Shown: positions 1 through 11,602, numbered from the stretch's first letter. The stretch: DNA of 64,000 nucleotides from Gonocerus acuteangulatus (GCA_946811695.1 OX328130.1:72511232-72575231), one strand, 5' to 3'. Notes: generated from the sequence alone by a model not told the origin. A program made the numbers and translations.

Positions 1-334
1 AGTTTCGTCGAAATATACCAAAAATCACGGCTGGTAGTGGCGAATTGGTATTGTGGGTCCGTAGTAAACCCCCCCTTCTAATGAACCGATTTAGTTCATT
101 TTTATATCTCACTTTTCTCTCTATATTAAAACTACGAATACCAAGTTTCGTTGAAATATAACAAATATTACGGCTGACATAGTCAAATAAGTGTTTTGGG
201 TTCGGGGTAAACCCTCCCTTCCGGTGGACCGACTTTGGTGGTTAACGAACTCGTTCAATCGTTTGCTAATTGAATGCTATATACCAAGTTTCGTGACGAA
301 AAAACAAAAACTCTGGCCGCTATCGTGTTAACAG

Positions 335-403
<69 letters not shown>

Positions 404-545
404 TATATATAAATTTTAACGGGGGTCATTTTCGGTGTCTACTAGGTAGGATCGATAAAGATTTGAAGAAATTTTTCAAAAATTCCGTCATGAGTCCAAC
501 CTCAATAGCTACTTTCCTTCGGAGGAAAGTGCTAAAAAGAATTTT
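1..545. mobile_element. Dispersed AT-bearing repeat (family A), left-truncated copy
   Basis: This stretch is nearly the same as 11915-12655. Both have the motif CCAAAAATCACGGCTGGTAG, C-runs before a GATTTAGTT block, an (AT)n tract, and the segment GTCTACTAGGTAGGATCG. They diverge after about position 540. A degenerate third copy can be read at about 36835-37080. I see no ORF. Confidence 0.75.
342..401. repeat. (AT)n microsatellite inside family A
   Basis: Uninterrupted AT dinucleotides at the same internal place as the AT tract in the 12.4 kb copy. Confidence 0.95.
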
Positions 546-824
546 ATTGGAGGCCTAACAATATTATCAAGGCAGTAGCACCCAAAACAATGATTGTTAC
601 AATTTGTGTCCGTGCGTTTGTGAACGCTAATCTTAGAAAGGGTTTATCAGATTTAGACGTGGTTTTCACTAATATATTTTGGTAAGCTATACTTAGCATT
701 TAGTGTTCGTTCCATGTCAATCGGTTCATAAATAAACAAGTTAAGCCAATGTAAATAATCACGTCGAAATTTGTAGGGTGTAGCCGAAAGCCAAGCCGCT
801 GCCTATAGCATTAAATATTTTGTA

Positions 825-1139
825 AGCCTATGTTTCGCGAAAACAATCAATAAAGCCCAAGGTCAGACGCTAAAAGTTGTGGGTGTGGATCTAAGTGTTA
901 GCTGTTTTTCGCACGGTCAACTTTATATGGCTCTGACACGTGCAGCCTGAATGCTTTGATCCCCGATGGCTATACGTCTAATATCGTGTATAGAAAAGCA
1001 TTACTGTAAAGAAGATTTTTTAAAATGTCCAAATGACTAAATAACTTTGGATTATAACCCAAAATAAACGAAAAGATATATCCAAAAAAATGTTGCCCAA
1101 AGTCACTTCCACGCGGACTAAGTTGCGGGCACAGCTAGT
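825..1139 (+). pseudogene. Helitron Rep/helicase C-terminal remnant with Helitron 3' end
   Basis: Around 832-948 the sequence reads [15 protein letters not shown] and [15 protein letters not shown], the terminal motifs of PIF1-like Helitron helicases. A one-base shift then gives NALIPDGYTSNIVY and a stop. Downstream, CCACGCGGACTAAGTTGCGGG forms the usual GC hairpin and CTAG follows at 1135-1138 with T after it, a canonical Helitron terminus. Upstream frames are broken, so this is a dead 3' fragment. Confidence 0.8.
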
Positions 1140-1828
1140 AAAATAAAAAAATCTTGTCATTATTTGATTTGCAAACTGTAATACTCAGGATGATTTCTCG
1201 AAAATGCATTAGACACCATATTAATCATTGAGAGGTTTCAGCCTCATCAATTCGACATTGCATATTTAAGAGCTGGTTGCTCGGCGGCCTTGAGAGCTAA
1301 GGTGAGTGCACTGCTTGGCTAAGGTAATGGATTCTAGGGCTAATGACAATTTTTTTTTCAAAAAAGGAAAAACCGACAGCTCTGCTATTGCTAAAAAATG
1401 GTGGTAACCTGTAGAAAATCCGTGACATAAATGTGTGTTTATATAAATAAATACGAGCTGGAATAATCAACAAAAATAGGGTTATTGGGACCAGAATTTC
1501 GTTCTGTTTATAATTATTCCTTATATTTACATGTCAGTTTCTCTCTTTTTGTTGCATGTTTAGTTTTTTGCTTGGTTTGGGTGTTCTTTTAGTGTTTTTG
1601 TGTGTAGTACGCTTGGTTTGGTTTCCGGTCTTTGACTTCCTTCCGATCTACGTTTTCATTCTTTAAGTGCTCTTGAAGTCTTGGGAAAAGATTTCTGATT
1701 CCAGCCTAAATATCCTTATTATTATAATGTTTTAAGATCGTATTCATTTTTTCAATGCTCGTACGGAAAGCAACAAACAGGTAGCTAAAAAATCAGAACC
1801 AGAAACTAATTAATGTGATGAATCGAGT
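1140..1828. other. Unassigned AT-rich stretch
   Basis: No gene is seen. The part around 1160-1260 is weakly similar to 2437-2530 (GCAAACTGTA followed by AGGATGAT), suggesting two old copies of one repeat around the fold-back element at 1829-2400. Confidence 0.4.
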
Positions 1829-2400
1829 GGTAAAACTGAAGGGGAGCGTCCTCAGCACCAATGTTTATCAATTTTTGCACTATAACGTATTTTGATGTAC
1901 TAAACACTAATCAGTTAGAAAAAAAAGTTGCTCTCAACTAGGAAAGAAGTTATTAAGCACTAAAGTTCACTAATGTTGAGGTTAAATTTGGCGTAAACAG
2001 CGTATTTGTAAACATACGCATGCGCATCTAACATTGGGAAATAATGAACTCTCATTTGAAATGTTGATAAACCATTTATAACCTCCATAACATCGGAATT
2101 CTAACCATAACAGCGAGTTGGATTAACGTAGAGTTTTGATATCTTCTTTAGCGAGCGGAAACGCATAGCACCTCTGCCCAAAAGTCGTCCTAGAAATTCT
2201 TCTTAATATGCATGTTTAATTATAAGCTGTTTACGCCAACTTTCAAAACCTCCATAACAGTGAACTTTAGTGCTTAATGACTTCTTTCCTAGCTGAGAGA
2301 TTTTTTTTTTTTAACGGATTCATGTTTAGTGCATCAAAATACGTTATAGTGCAAAATTTGAAAAAAGCCGGAGCTGAGGACGCTTTACTTCAGTTTTACC
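1829..2400. mobile_element. Fold-back DNA transposon, 572 bp, 8-bp target duplication
   Basis: The ends are GGTAAAACTGAAG and CTTCAGTTTTACC. They are flanked by AATCGAGT (1821-1828) and AATTGAGT (2401-2408), an 8-bp duplication with one change. Long imperfect arms pair outer parts (AGCGTCCTCAGC with GCTGAGGACGCT). The centre carries the GCGAGCGGAAACGCATAGCA core shared with other fold-backs here. No ORF. The superfamily is not identified. Confidence 0.85.
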
Positions 2401-2408
2401 AATTGAGT

Positions 2409-3033
2409 TTTTTTTTTTTTTTTTTTTTTTAATTTTTTTGCAAACTGTAGTTCTTAGGATGATGAGTCGATAATAGGTTAATTTGATAAAATATAAGTCA
2501 TTTGGAGGTTTTAATTTGATTACAATATTTGTCTGATTTTGTACTATATTTCAAGGATGTTTTAGTAGAATTGACTAATTATGCTATTTGCTGCCCCGAG
2601 TGAAATCAGCTAAAGAGCGAAAGGAGGTCGAGACTTGAGCATCACAAGAGAAGAAGAGCTTCTAATTTGAATGGAATTATTCGAAAGGTGCCTTTCAGCT
2701 CTGAAAGACGGGGTCTGGTCAAGTTGAATATGCAATCACTCCTACAGCCGGCATATTTCAGCTTGTTTTCGGATTATGTTGGTTCCTTCTCCCGTAATAA
2801 ACCTCTTTCAGCTGGATTGGATATTGTGTTTATATATAGACATCTTGTTTAAGGATGGCGAAAGAATGAACTATTTATACTAATTTTGTCAAAAATATGG
2901 GGTTATTTTTAATATTTGGGCCGTGACTTATGCTGACATTAGACAAACAACTAGGATACATTTTTCCAAGTTATTTGTCGGGAAATATAAATTGCGGGGT
3001 CGTCATCTACCTCTCAAGAAGCCTACGACTAAC
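2409..3033. other. Unassigned stretch
   Basis: It begins with a T-run (2408-2431) and holds a 61-codon open frame at 2667-2852 that resembles no family I know. No other structure seen. Confidence 0.35.
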
Positions 3034-3953
3034 AGTCGGAGAGCTGGTAACGCACTTTTTATGAAGGGTTTTATGCACTATGAAATTTTGCTATAATGTA
3101 CCTCTTAGGTAGATAAGAAGGTAAATATGTGTTTCCTGGACATACCTTGGAACACCAGGTACTTCGCATAGGGGAAAGGTGCAAAACAATATTTCCCAAA
3201 ATTAGGGTTTTATTCAGAAGCCAACTATCTTTAATGTAAAATTAAGATAATTTTACAATGAATAATAAATAAGACAGACACTTTTAAAGGGGATTACATG
3301 TAAAAAAAAAAAAATATATTTTTATTCTAATATTAAATGAGTTTTATTCACGCTGCCATTTAAACGGGGACAGCTGTACAATATCACGTGAACAAGAACC
3401 AATGAGAGCGCGGACAATAACCACAACTGCCCGGTGCTCTCATACACTCTTACGGTTACACGCAGTGTATTGCAGTCTATCATAGGCAACATTTATTTTA
3501 ATGTTTCCTGATAATTAAACCCCACAAAAGTGTCTGCCCTTTTGCAATTATTTTCAAATATGTTTATTGGAGACGCTGTTTAAAACGCAGCGTGAATAAA
3601 GCACTTCATTTAATAGTAAAAATAAAAACTAGTTACTTTGTTTTTTTTTGTTTTTTTTTTTTTTTTATTTATTTACATTTTAACCCCCTTAAATTTGCCT
3701 GCCTTATTTATTAATAATTGTATAATTTCCTTAATTTGCAATTTTTTTTTCATTAATGGAAGTTGGGTTCTGAATAAAACACTATTTTTGGGCAATATTG
3801 TTTTGTACCTTTTCCCTACGCGCAATACCAGGTGTTCCACGGTATGTTCAGGAAACACGTACTTACCTTCTTATCTACTCAAGAGGTATATTATAGCAAA
3901 ATTTCAAGGTGCATAAAACACTTCATGAAAAGTGCGTTATCAGCTGTCTGACT
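3034..3953. mobile_element. Large inverted-repeat (fold-back) element
   Basis: The left arm from about 3034 (CAGTCGGAGAGCTGGTAACG) is the imperfect reverse complement of the right arm ending near 3953 (CGTTATCAGCTGTCTGACT). Pairing continues inward past the AAACACTATTTTTGGG region and resumes at ATTCACGCTG / CAGCGTGAAT near the centre. Poly-A and poly-T tracts interrupt the arms. The termini differ from the GGTAAAA family, so it is a separate element. Confidence 0.75.
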
Positions 3954-4020
3954 ATAGAGGATGGAAGAAGACCACGACAACTTATAGATGACAATGGATT
4001 GTCAATTTAGACAATTGTTG

Positions 4021-4056
4021 CTGAAGAAGGCTGCCAAAAAGCAAGCAGAAATGTTC
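4021..4056 (+). ncRNA. Degenerate hammerhead-type motif
   Basis: CTGAAGA, a weakened stem (GGCTGC / GCAAGC), then GAAATGTTC line up with the intact hammerhead core at 12912-12945. The downstream AATCCCAACCATTCC also matches the end of that module. The GUC triplet and part of stem II are lost, so it is probably inactive. Confidence 0.5.
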
Positions 4057-4212
4057 GAAATATAATTTTTTTCTGAAAATCTAACGTTTTCTCCTAGTCC
4101 AATCCCAACCATTCCTTTACTTCCTTCAACAATAATTACGGACGTTATGATGTTGTAAAAGGAATATACTCATAAACATAAATTTTAATGAGGGTAATTT
4201 TTATTATCTAGT

Positions 4213-4990
4213 TGGATAGAATAGAATAGAATAGAATAGAATAATATTTATTTCCAATAACTCTTTTTCAAGACGTGGACAAGTCATATAATAATATTAT
4301 AATACATTTAACACTACTTTTGCAAATTTAATCAAGATGCCAGTCCGGATGTTAAATCTATTTCAAAAAATTCTTCCGTTGTATAACAAGTTCTTTGTCA
4401 GAGTATTCTTTTCAGTTTCTGGATAAGTCTTGTGGTCGGCTGGATGTTTCTTAATTCCTCAGGCAGGAAATTAAGGCCACAAAACTCCACTCCTTTCCTA
4501 TAAAACGTTGTCGTATGTTTCTGAATTTTGATTTTTCCTTTTTGGCGTGTATAGTAGTAGTGGTCATCTCCATGAATTTTAAATTGGAATAAGTTTTTTT
4601 TTACATATTTTACTATTGCCAAAATATACAGCGACGGCAGTGTTAAAATTCCTAATTGCTCAAAGTATTTCCTGGCTGATGATCTTCTTTTTAGTTTCAT
4701 AATGTGCCTTACAATTCTCTTTTGAATCTTGAAGATTTGGATGGCTTGGAATTTGTTACCCCACAATTCAATGCCATATAATTGTGATTCGAAAGTCCCA
4801 TAATACACATTTATTAAATCCTTTATGTCCAATATCTTTGAAAGATTTTTTATTATGAAGCATGAGGTGTTAAGCTTTTTTTTAATCTTGTCTATATGCT
4901 TCTGCCAGCTGAGATTATTATCCAGTATTAGCCCCAGAAATTTTATACATAGAGATAGGATAGATAAAAATTGGAAGACCGTTGTCAAAA
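4213..4990 (-). pseudogene. LINE reverse-transcriptase C-terminal fragment, 5'-truncated
   Basis: The minus strand reads FLGLILDNNLSWQKHIDKIK and YGIELWGNKF, the post-palm motifs of non-LTR reverse transcriptases, then about 100 more residues ending at a stop near 4398. The 3' side ends in a (TATTC)n tail (4218-4243), a normal LINE terminus. The ORF lacks the catalytic palm, so the copy is dead on arrival. The clade is uncertain (Jockey/CR1 group). Confidence 0.8.
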
Positions 4991-5240
4991 TTGTTGTTAT
5001 CAGTGTAACCTAAATAGTTGCATTTCGTCAAAAAAAAAACAAATATTTGCGAGAGTACTTAGAAAGGATTGCCCCGGATTTTTTATTGCTAATAAAGATT
5101 AGAAATTTCCTCACTGATACTTTAAGAGTTCACTGATTAAGAAAATGAGCCCACTTAATTCTGCAATGTGACAAAAACAAGTTTAAGGAATGTGTAAAAA
5201 AAGTCTGCTGCAAGGCAGATTTTGGTGTGTAAGTGTGTGT

Positions 5241-5398
5241 TTAACGGCCTATCATCAATTTGGGTTATAACAGGTTGCCACCCTTTTATAACGCCAAAAG
5301 CACGTGGTCGGTCACCCATTCAGATACTGACCACGCGCGACGTTTCTTCGGTGATCAACTGGAAACGGTGCATTAGACGTGGCTTTGGCCGTTGGCCA
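5241..5398 (-). mobile_element. 5S-rRNA-derived SINE (family 1), diverged
   Basis: The reverse complement starts GCCAACGGCCAAAGCCACG and contains GATCACCGAAG, GTGGTCAGTATCTGAATGGG and TGACCGACCACGTGCTTTTG, clear 5S rRNA homology. It is followed by AAAAGGGTGGCAACCTG, the tail of the better copy at 43637. Confidence 0.8.
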
Positions 5399-5399
5399 T

Positions 5400-5894
5400 A
5401 TTTCGGGGTATTTTTTTAGTGAGCATAAAAAATGGCATACATCACGTACATGAACGTGGTCAGGGTACATGAAGATATGTTTAATAGTTCGAATTAAGGA
5501 TCTGATTTTCCTCCCACCATCCACCGGGGGAACCCCCTTGGAAATTCCTCTATAGAAAATTATGATCTTCCTTAATTTATTAGCGCGTTTCGACATAGAG
5601 CTTGTTGAGCAATGGCCTAATTATGTCTAATTGAAGGCTTTATCCATGGTTGTGGTTGGAGGTGTTACTAACAGACACGTTCAAGTCAACCGTTTCACCA
5701 GCCATTACCACAGTCTCGTTTTCTATCCGGTTTACCGCAGCTATGGGCGTTAGCAAAACCTCAGGCACACTAATCTCCTAAAAGGTGAACTCAGATAAAT
5801 ATTGCAACGTTATACATGCTTAAAAAATCACATTATCTCAATTAATACTTTTTAATACTAGCTGAATACCAGATGTCAGATGGAAACACCTATT
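5400..5894. other. Unassigned stretch
   Basis: A 94-codon minus-strand open frame (5312-5596) overlaps the 5S-SINE and is not recognised. No splice or RNA signals stand out. Confidence 0.3.
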
Positions 5895-6310
5895 ATATTT
5901 GAGAACATTACCAATTGGGTGAGGGGGCTGTGCAAGGTATAACGTAAACTCTATGAGAAACAAAATCACAGTTTATTTCTAGTAATTCAAGGTCTGCCAT
6001 CATAGTTGAAATTAACCTCAATTAAAAATAATACTATGAAATAGATACAATACGGTAACAGCTGACCTGTTATCGTCCAAACAAAGCATGCTGCCAAGGC
6101 TTGCATGCTCTAACCAACTTAAAATTCAAACCCCCCTAAAAATAGTTAGAAATTTGAATATCAAAAAATCCTTTCTCAGCGAGTTTCTGCATACTTAAGG
6201 GAGTGTCCATGCAATATTTCAAATTTTTCTGTCAAGTTGTTTTGGCTGGGCGATGATAGGTCAGTGAGTCTGTGAGTTAGTAGTATTTGACAAATATATA
6301 GTAGATTCTC
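5895..6310. mobile_element. Dispersed repeat (family B)
   Basis: It is the reverse complement of 25970-26040 joined to 26826-27110. Shared blocks include TAACAGCTGACCTGTTATCG, AAAAAATCCTTTCT and TTTCTGTCAAGT. The 26 kb copy is interrupted by a fold-back element, which confirms where the two halves join. Confidence 0.7.
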
Positions 6311-6349
6311 AAACTAACAACAACTTCGTTGTATAATACAACTTGTATT

Positions 6350-6850
6350 TAGCTGGACTGTTTTCTACGTGTTTGAAATCCATTCAAACTAAGGTTTTCA
6401 AATGTTGGTGATATTTTGAGTAAAGGAGGTATGAAACATAAAAAGTTTTGGGATCTTCGTATATTTTCTCTAGTACCTCGTGGTAAGTGAATTGTGACCA
6501 ATCGAAAGCTTACTGAATTCTCTAGAAAAAAGGCTTTGAAGTAATTTTCGATGGGGCAATGTCAGTCGGATAAATAAGTGCTTTACTGGACAAGGGAGTA
6601 TTTTAATAAAACACAGATAGAAAATGAGAAAAGTATTGGTAATATTGTTTTCCTAGAGCGAATGTTGAGAATGCGGTGGATACTGTCAGTAGCGATAAAA
6701 ATCTTCCATCTCTGAGATTTTATTTTCTATTTTTCACGAAAGATCAAAACCTAACAATAGCTGCTTTTATTCGTTCAGTAATGGTACTAGAAAACGGAAT
6801 CGTGCTATGATGACGCAGGTCCTGCGAATCGGCTTTTTTTTTTTCGATCT
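6350..6850 (+). mobile_element. Dispersed repeat (family C), copy 1
   Basis: Similar in order to 14570-15180 and 28975-29850. Shared are CGATGGGGCAATGTC with AAATAAGTGCTT, the GAGCGAATGTTGA block, and ATGATGACGCAG near the end. No intact ORF is left. Confidence 0.65.
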
Positions 6851-7599
6851 GGGCTCCCTATCGACTACTAGCGGAATCTGTTTTAAGGCTCCAAGGTTAA
6901 ATATATAGTTTTGTTGCTCCTGAAGAGGCATCTGTCGACGTGAAACATGTAGATCTTCAAATGAAGCATAATAATGGGAAGATAAATCGTTTTAATTATA
7001 TAGTTGACTTTCCGCCATTGTTAAAATAGGTTTAACTTCATATTTATGGAGTATGTCGAAGTTTTGCCAGCAAACAACTCCAATTATAACAAACCTCATG
7101 GAATCTATGGACAATTTTTGTTGGAATTACCTATAATTTGCAGGAATATACGAAGGTCTATAGTTTTCGAATATAAATCCACCTGAACCCGCCTCTCGCG
7201 ATAGAGCCATTGTCTGGAAAGCCTGGTTCTGAGTGATATTTTATCAGTGACAGGACACCGTTTTAGCCGAGAACAAAGAGCCTATCTCTATAAACCAGCC
7301 TGCTCCCTCTCTAATGTTCCTGACCCAGATAATTCCCTCATCTCCTTGTCCTAACTAACAGTCTACAGTACTCGAAGCAACGGTAAAATAGACGATCTCA
7401 GGAGTAGTGTTCTCACATCGACTGGGGTGTGTAGGATGGAAAGAAATTATAGTTAAGCGCAATTGTTAGTTGGCAAGAAATTGGAAGAAATTTATGGCAT
7501 TTTTGGTTCCTTTAAATGTTAACATCCATTATATTTTTACAGAATATTACAATCTACAATATCAATTGTACTACGCAATTTTGATACTGGTTACTTGCC
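6851..7599. other. Unassigned stretch
   Basis: No gene or repeat I can name; a 62-codon open frame at 7470-7658 has no recognisable features. Confidence 0.3.
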
Positions 7600-8282
7600 G
7601 ACAGTTGCCCCCAGTTTTCAGCCGATTGCCTTCCTTGCTAGGAAGGATTCTAGGATGACCAGGAGTTACCTTACGCCATCCAACCACATCCTACGACCAG
7701 CAGGGAGGATTGGAGGCGAATGAGACGTCGCCTGTGATATCACGAGGGAGGAAATATCCATCGATATCACTATCAATATTATAATTAAACTGATTTTTGA
7801 TCACTCCACGACACTTCACTACCTTAGTAGATCCCGGGGCCACTTCCTATTAAGACGTCTTGGTGGAGAGGAAGGATGATTTATGCTGGATAAGGATTGG
7901 GCTATAGGATTAGGATCATTGATTAGTTAACTACGGATATAAGGGATTATATCCTGGGCAAAAGGGATATTTAGGTCATTACGGCAGGGGCGATTAGTAA
8001 CATAATAAGGAGCATTGACTTTAGATTGGAATGTTTGGATTCGGTGGATGTTGGAATGCTTGGCTGTCCCCCAGAGTTCTATTCCGTATGTCCATATAGG
8101 TTTTATTAGTGAGTTGTGAACAGATAGTATGTTATGTACGGTTAAGTGCGATGATATGTTTAGTATTCTGTATAGCTGTCTGAATCGTCGATTGAGTTCT
8201 TGTCGTTTAAGTTTAATGTGTGCGTTACAAGTTAATCGTGAGTCAAGATAAAACCCAAGGTATCGAATGGTATTGGTTTTTT
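7600..8282 (-). pseudogene. Jockey-type LINE 3' fragment
   Basis: On the minus strand, about 8282-7860, the broken frame gives [27 protein letters not shown] and KPIWTYGIELWGTAKHSN, typical of Jockey-clade reverse transcriptases. It resembles the fragment at 45989-46531. The part 7600-7860 is probably its 3' UTR. Confidence 0.7.
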
Positions 8283-8349
8283 AGTTTCTTTTTGCTGTCC
8301 AAATATTTATTTACAGTATTTTCATTGTTATTATAGCAATAAATAACTA

Positions 8350-8465
8350 TTTGACCCGAGGTTAGTGCGAGTGGAACACAAGAAATCGGTAAGTGACCCG
8401 AGGTTAGTACGAGTGTTATAGTGGCTGAGGGAAGAGTGACCCGGGTTAGTGGGAGTGGTACAAGA
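8350..8465. repeat. Short minisatellite, about three degenerate copies
   Basis: Three copies of a GACCCGAGGTTAGTGCGAGTG-like unit with unequal spacing. It creates the apparent 171-codon minus-strand open frame across 8243-8758, which I do not accept as a gene. Confidence 0.7.
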
Positions 8466-8981
8466 CAGCAGCTCACTATCCTCCTAGAACACTCACTGTC
8501 CCTGCACCAGGCAATACACAAACACATAAAACAAGTCCAAAAAAACTTTAAAAATGTCAAATTTGCTTTAGAGACCGATGAAACGGAATTAGAAGGACTC
8601 ATTTGTTTACCAATTTTAGCGGGAATGTATAAATGAGCCACTCTAATTATGTGGACCTGTGGGGATCCGACGGGCCGAAATATAACCACTGATAACACTG
8701 ATCTGCAAAAAAAAAAAACTTTTCTCCCCTCCCTTGAACAATTTTGCCTGTTTCTCATGTTTTCAGGTGTGCTGAGTCCGAATCTGAACTCAGAAAAATT
8801 CTATCACTCTCTGTTTTTGAGAGAAAAGAGGAGAAACTTGGAAAAAATGAAAAATTGTATTTGAAAATTATTGTCTTTATTATAACAGATTCTTTTTCAA
8901 CGGTAAAATATAATTAATTGAATCCTGCATGCTATCAGGTATAATACTAGATATGACACAACTCAAAAAATATACACACAT

Positions 8982-9330
8982 CGTCAATGAGTATTTTTTT
9001 TTCTTTTGTACTCTTCCTCCTCTGCCTCCCGCTGCAATGTCCAGCAGTAATCCGCCAGCATCTTCTCATTCCATTTGCCAGTATATCTTTTTTCCATTCT
9101 GGATATGTCTTGGTGGAATCGTTCTCCATGTTCGTCCGAAACTGCACCCAAATTTGGGGCGAAAAAGTCTAGGTGACTATGCAGGAAATGTATTTTTAAG
9201 GACATATTGCTTCCCAATGTTTTATATGAAGTAAGCAGTTCTTGGACTATTTTTCGGTAGTCTCTAGATTTTTCGTTTCCCAAAAACTTAGCACATATCT
9301 CTCGAAAAGCACATCCAAGCCTTTTTCTCA
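8982..9330 (-). pseudogene. Broken ORF of a highly repeated invertebrate mobile-element protein
   Basis: The minus strand encodes NMSLKIHFLHSHLDFF, then VSDEHGERFHQDISRMEKRY and KWNEKMLADYCWTL, ending at the stop 8984. I remember very similar blocks (SLKVH, HLD, GERFHQDI, RYQG, LADYCW) from many copies in arthropod and hydrozoan genomes, so I take it as the C-terminus of a multicopy, transposon-associated protein of unknown activity. EKKAWMC in the upstream frame must be joined by a shift near 9310 to FREICAKFLGNEKSRDY, so this copy is broken. Confidence 0.6.
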
Positions 9331-9769
9331 GTAGTATTTAACTTTGCTTCAAAAGTGAGGTCCTTGACCAAATCCCTGCCTCAAGATCAAAAAATGAAAA
9401 AACACTTTTAGCCATATTTCTTCAACCACTTGTAATATTCCCATCAATTTTTTTTTCCGTTCAAATATACTTCATTGCGCTCAAAATCATCGGGCTTTTG
9501 AATTTTTTTCACTATGTTTGATGCCAAAAAAAATTCGTCAAATTTACAAAAAACTCACATTTTTGGATAAAAAACTAGAATTTCTCAAGAAACTGTGCGT
9601 GATAGACAGAATCTGACTTCAAATTCGTGTTCAGCACATTTGAAAACAGTAAGAAAGCATGTTTTGGTTTGAAGGAGGATTTTCGTGCAGAACAGTGTAA
9701 CTGGTATACAAGTGTTGCACTAGCCAACGAATAACGGATTGTTAAAGGAGGCGGGAGGACAGGTTTTAC

Positions 9770-9960
9770 GTCGATGAGTGAAGGTTATTTGGTGACATTT
9801 TTCGACGTCCATTATCTTTAACTCAGAATTTTAGGACGGGTTATCTATAGGTTACCACCCTTTTCTAGCCGGGATAGGGCTGATGCCTTCTCTTTTTCCA
9901 AAGAAAAGCCACCACCTCTAAAGTGAATTAAACACATGACCCTTGGCACGGAATGTTTTT
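9770..9960 (-). mobile_element. tRNA-headed SINE-like element
   Basis: The reverse complement begins CCGTGCCAAGGGTCATGTG and contains AAAAGGGTGGTAACCTATAG, the same block as in the SINE at 23335-23480 and in the 5S-SINE tails. The AATGGACGT block follows in both. It is diverged. Confidence 0.5.
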
Positions 9961-10521
9961 GTGCGCATGCCTTAAAATTCATGGCCATATTGAACGTATG
10001 TTCTTAGTTTATCAAATACCTCCTTTAAAAGGTGCCTGGTTATAAACAAATTGATTTTACACCCCCAGGCACGGCGGTAAGTCCATACTAAATTAGCCCC
10101 CTCAGAAATGTTTGTCTAGACAGATTTCAAGATATTTAAGAAAATATACGAAAATGCCAAGAAAACTCTACTTTTTATCACTATTCTCGAAAACGGTTAT
10201 AGCTTCGAAAATGGTTTTATTTGATTTCTCACGTCAACTTACCTATATAAAGATGTACTTATGGATAAAAAACAAGGTAAGACACATGATTAAGATGGAT
10301 TTTACAACATCTTACAACAAAAACAATAATTAATTAAAACTTCTGCTGGAGTTGAAATATTATCCTCCAGCTAACAATAGTCAGGCAGTCATCGTTCTTA
10401 AAGTTATTTCAATGGCACATTCTTATAGACTGTCCTTCAACATTTCCCACCATTCCATATTATAGTCAGCTAAATATACTCCACGTTCCAAGCTACTCTT
10501 ATTACTTTCAAACAATATAAA
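9961..10521. other. Unassigned stretch
   Basis: AT-rich, with a 73-codon open frame at 10112-10333 of no recognised family. Confidence 0.3.
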
Positions 10522-10890
10522 AAAATAATACTTCAGTTAAAGTACTTCCCAAGAATTAAACGAAAATAATACTTGAGTTAAAGTACTTCCCAAGAATTAA
10601 ACGAAAATAATACTTGAGTTAAAGTACTTCCCAAGAATTAAACGAAAATAATACTTCAGTTAAAGTACTTCCCAAGAATTAAACGAAAATAATACTTGAG
10701 TTAAAGTACTTCCCAAGAATTAAACGAAAATAATACTTGAGTTAAAGTACTTCCCAAGAATTAAACGAAAATAATACTTCAGTTAAAGTACTTCCCAAGA
10801 ATTAAACGAAAATAATACTTGAGTTAAAGTACTTCCCAAGAATTAAACGAAAATAATACTTGAGTTAAAGTACTTCCCAAGAATTAAACG
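10522..10890. repeat. 41-bp tandem array, exactly nine units
   Basis: The unit starts AAAATAATACTT and includes AGTTAAAGTACTTCCCAAG. The nine units differ at one base (ACTTCAG or ACTTGAG) in the order C,G,G,C,G,G,C,G,G, which shows a 123-bp higher-order unit. Confidence 0.97.
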
Positions 10891-11059
10891 AAAATTATTA
10901 AAGAAAATGCCCAGATACAGTACAGATATTTATTTCTAGGATTAACCGCTTACCGACCACGCCCAAGTTATCAACAGATAAATTTATGTTAAAATGTATA
11001 ATTCCTTAAACATGTTTTTTTTTTTGCCTAGATTGAAGATTAAAGTGAAATCATTTTCC

Positions 11060-11260
11060 TAATCAAACAACGAATTCAAAAAATATTATCAGTGAGGGAA
11101 TTTCTAATCTTTATTGCCAAACAAAATCTGGGGCAATCCTTTCTAAGTACTCTCGGAAATGTTTGTTTTTTTATTTTAGCTCGTTTTGAAGGAATACAAC
11201 AATTTAGGTTGCACTGATAACAGAATTTTTGAAAACTGTCACACCATAGATAAAGAGTCA
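11060..11260. repeat. Dispersed repeat (family D), inverted relative to 4985-5160
   Basis: GGGCAATCCTTTCTAAGTAC and TTTCTAATCTTTATTG are the reverse complement of the 5.0-5.16 kb sequence. No coding content. Confidence 0.6.
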
Positions 11261-11292
11261 ACAGAAATATTTGAAAAAAATCATTAAGTCAA

Positions 11293-11451
11293 ACACGTAT
11301 ACATATTTTGTATGCATGGACACATATACATAATATGTATGCATGGACACATATACATATTTTGTATGCATGGACACATATACATATTTTGTATGCATGG
11401 ACACATATACATATTTTGTATGCATGGACACATATACATAATATGTATGTC
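11293..11451. repeat. 27-bp tandem array, six units
   Basis: The unit is ACACATATACATA then TTTTGTATGCATGG; two units carry AATATG in place of TTTTG. Confidence 0.95.
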
Positions 11452-11602
11452 TATACCTTGAAAGAGAAAGGGCGAATCTGAAAAATCGACTTTTTATTTT
11501 ATTTTATTTTCTGAATTTGAAAGACTTAAGTAAAGATGGAATGGTTGGAATTCGGCTAAAGAAACCTCAATATGATTTTTGGTAAAAAAAATCTATATTT
11601 TG

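Noticed and set aside
8243..8758. 171-codon minus-strand ORF
   Set aside because: It crosses a minisatellite and a LINE end, with no recognisable protein features.
10522..10890. CRISPR array
   Set aside because: Units are contiguous with no variable spacers, and the DNA is eukaryotic.
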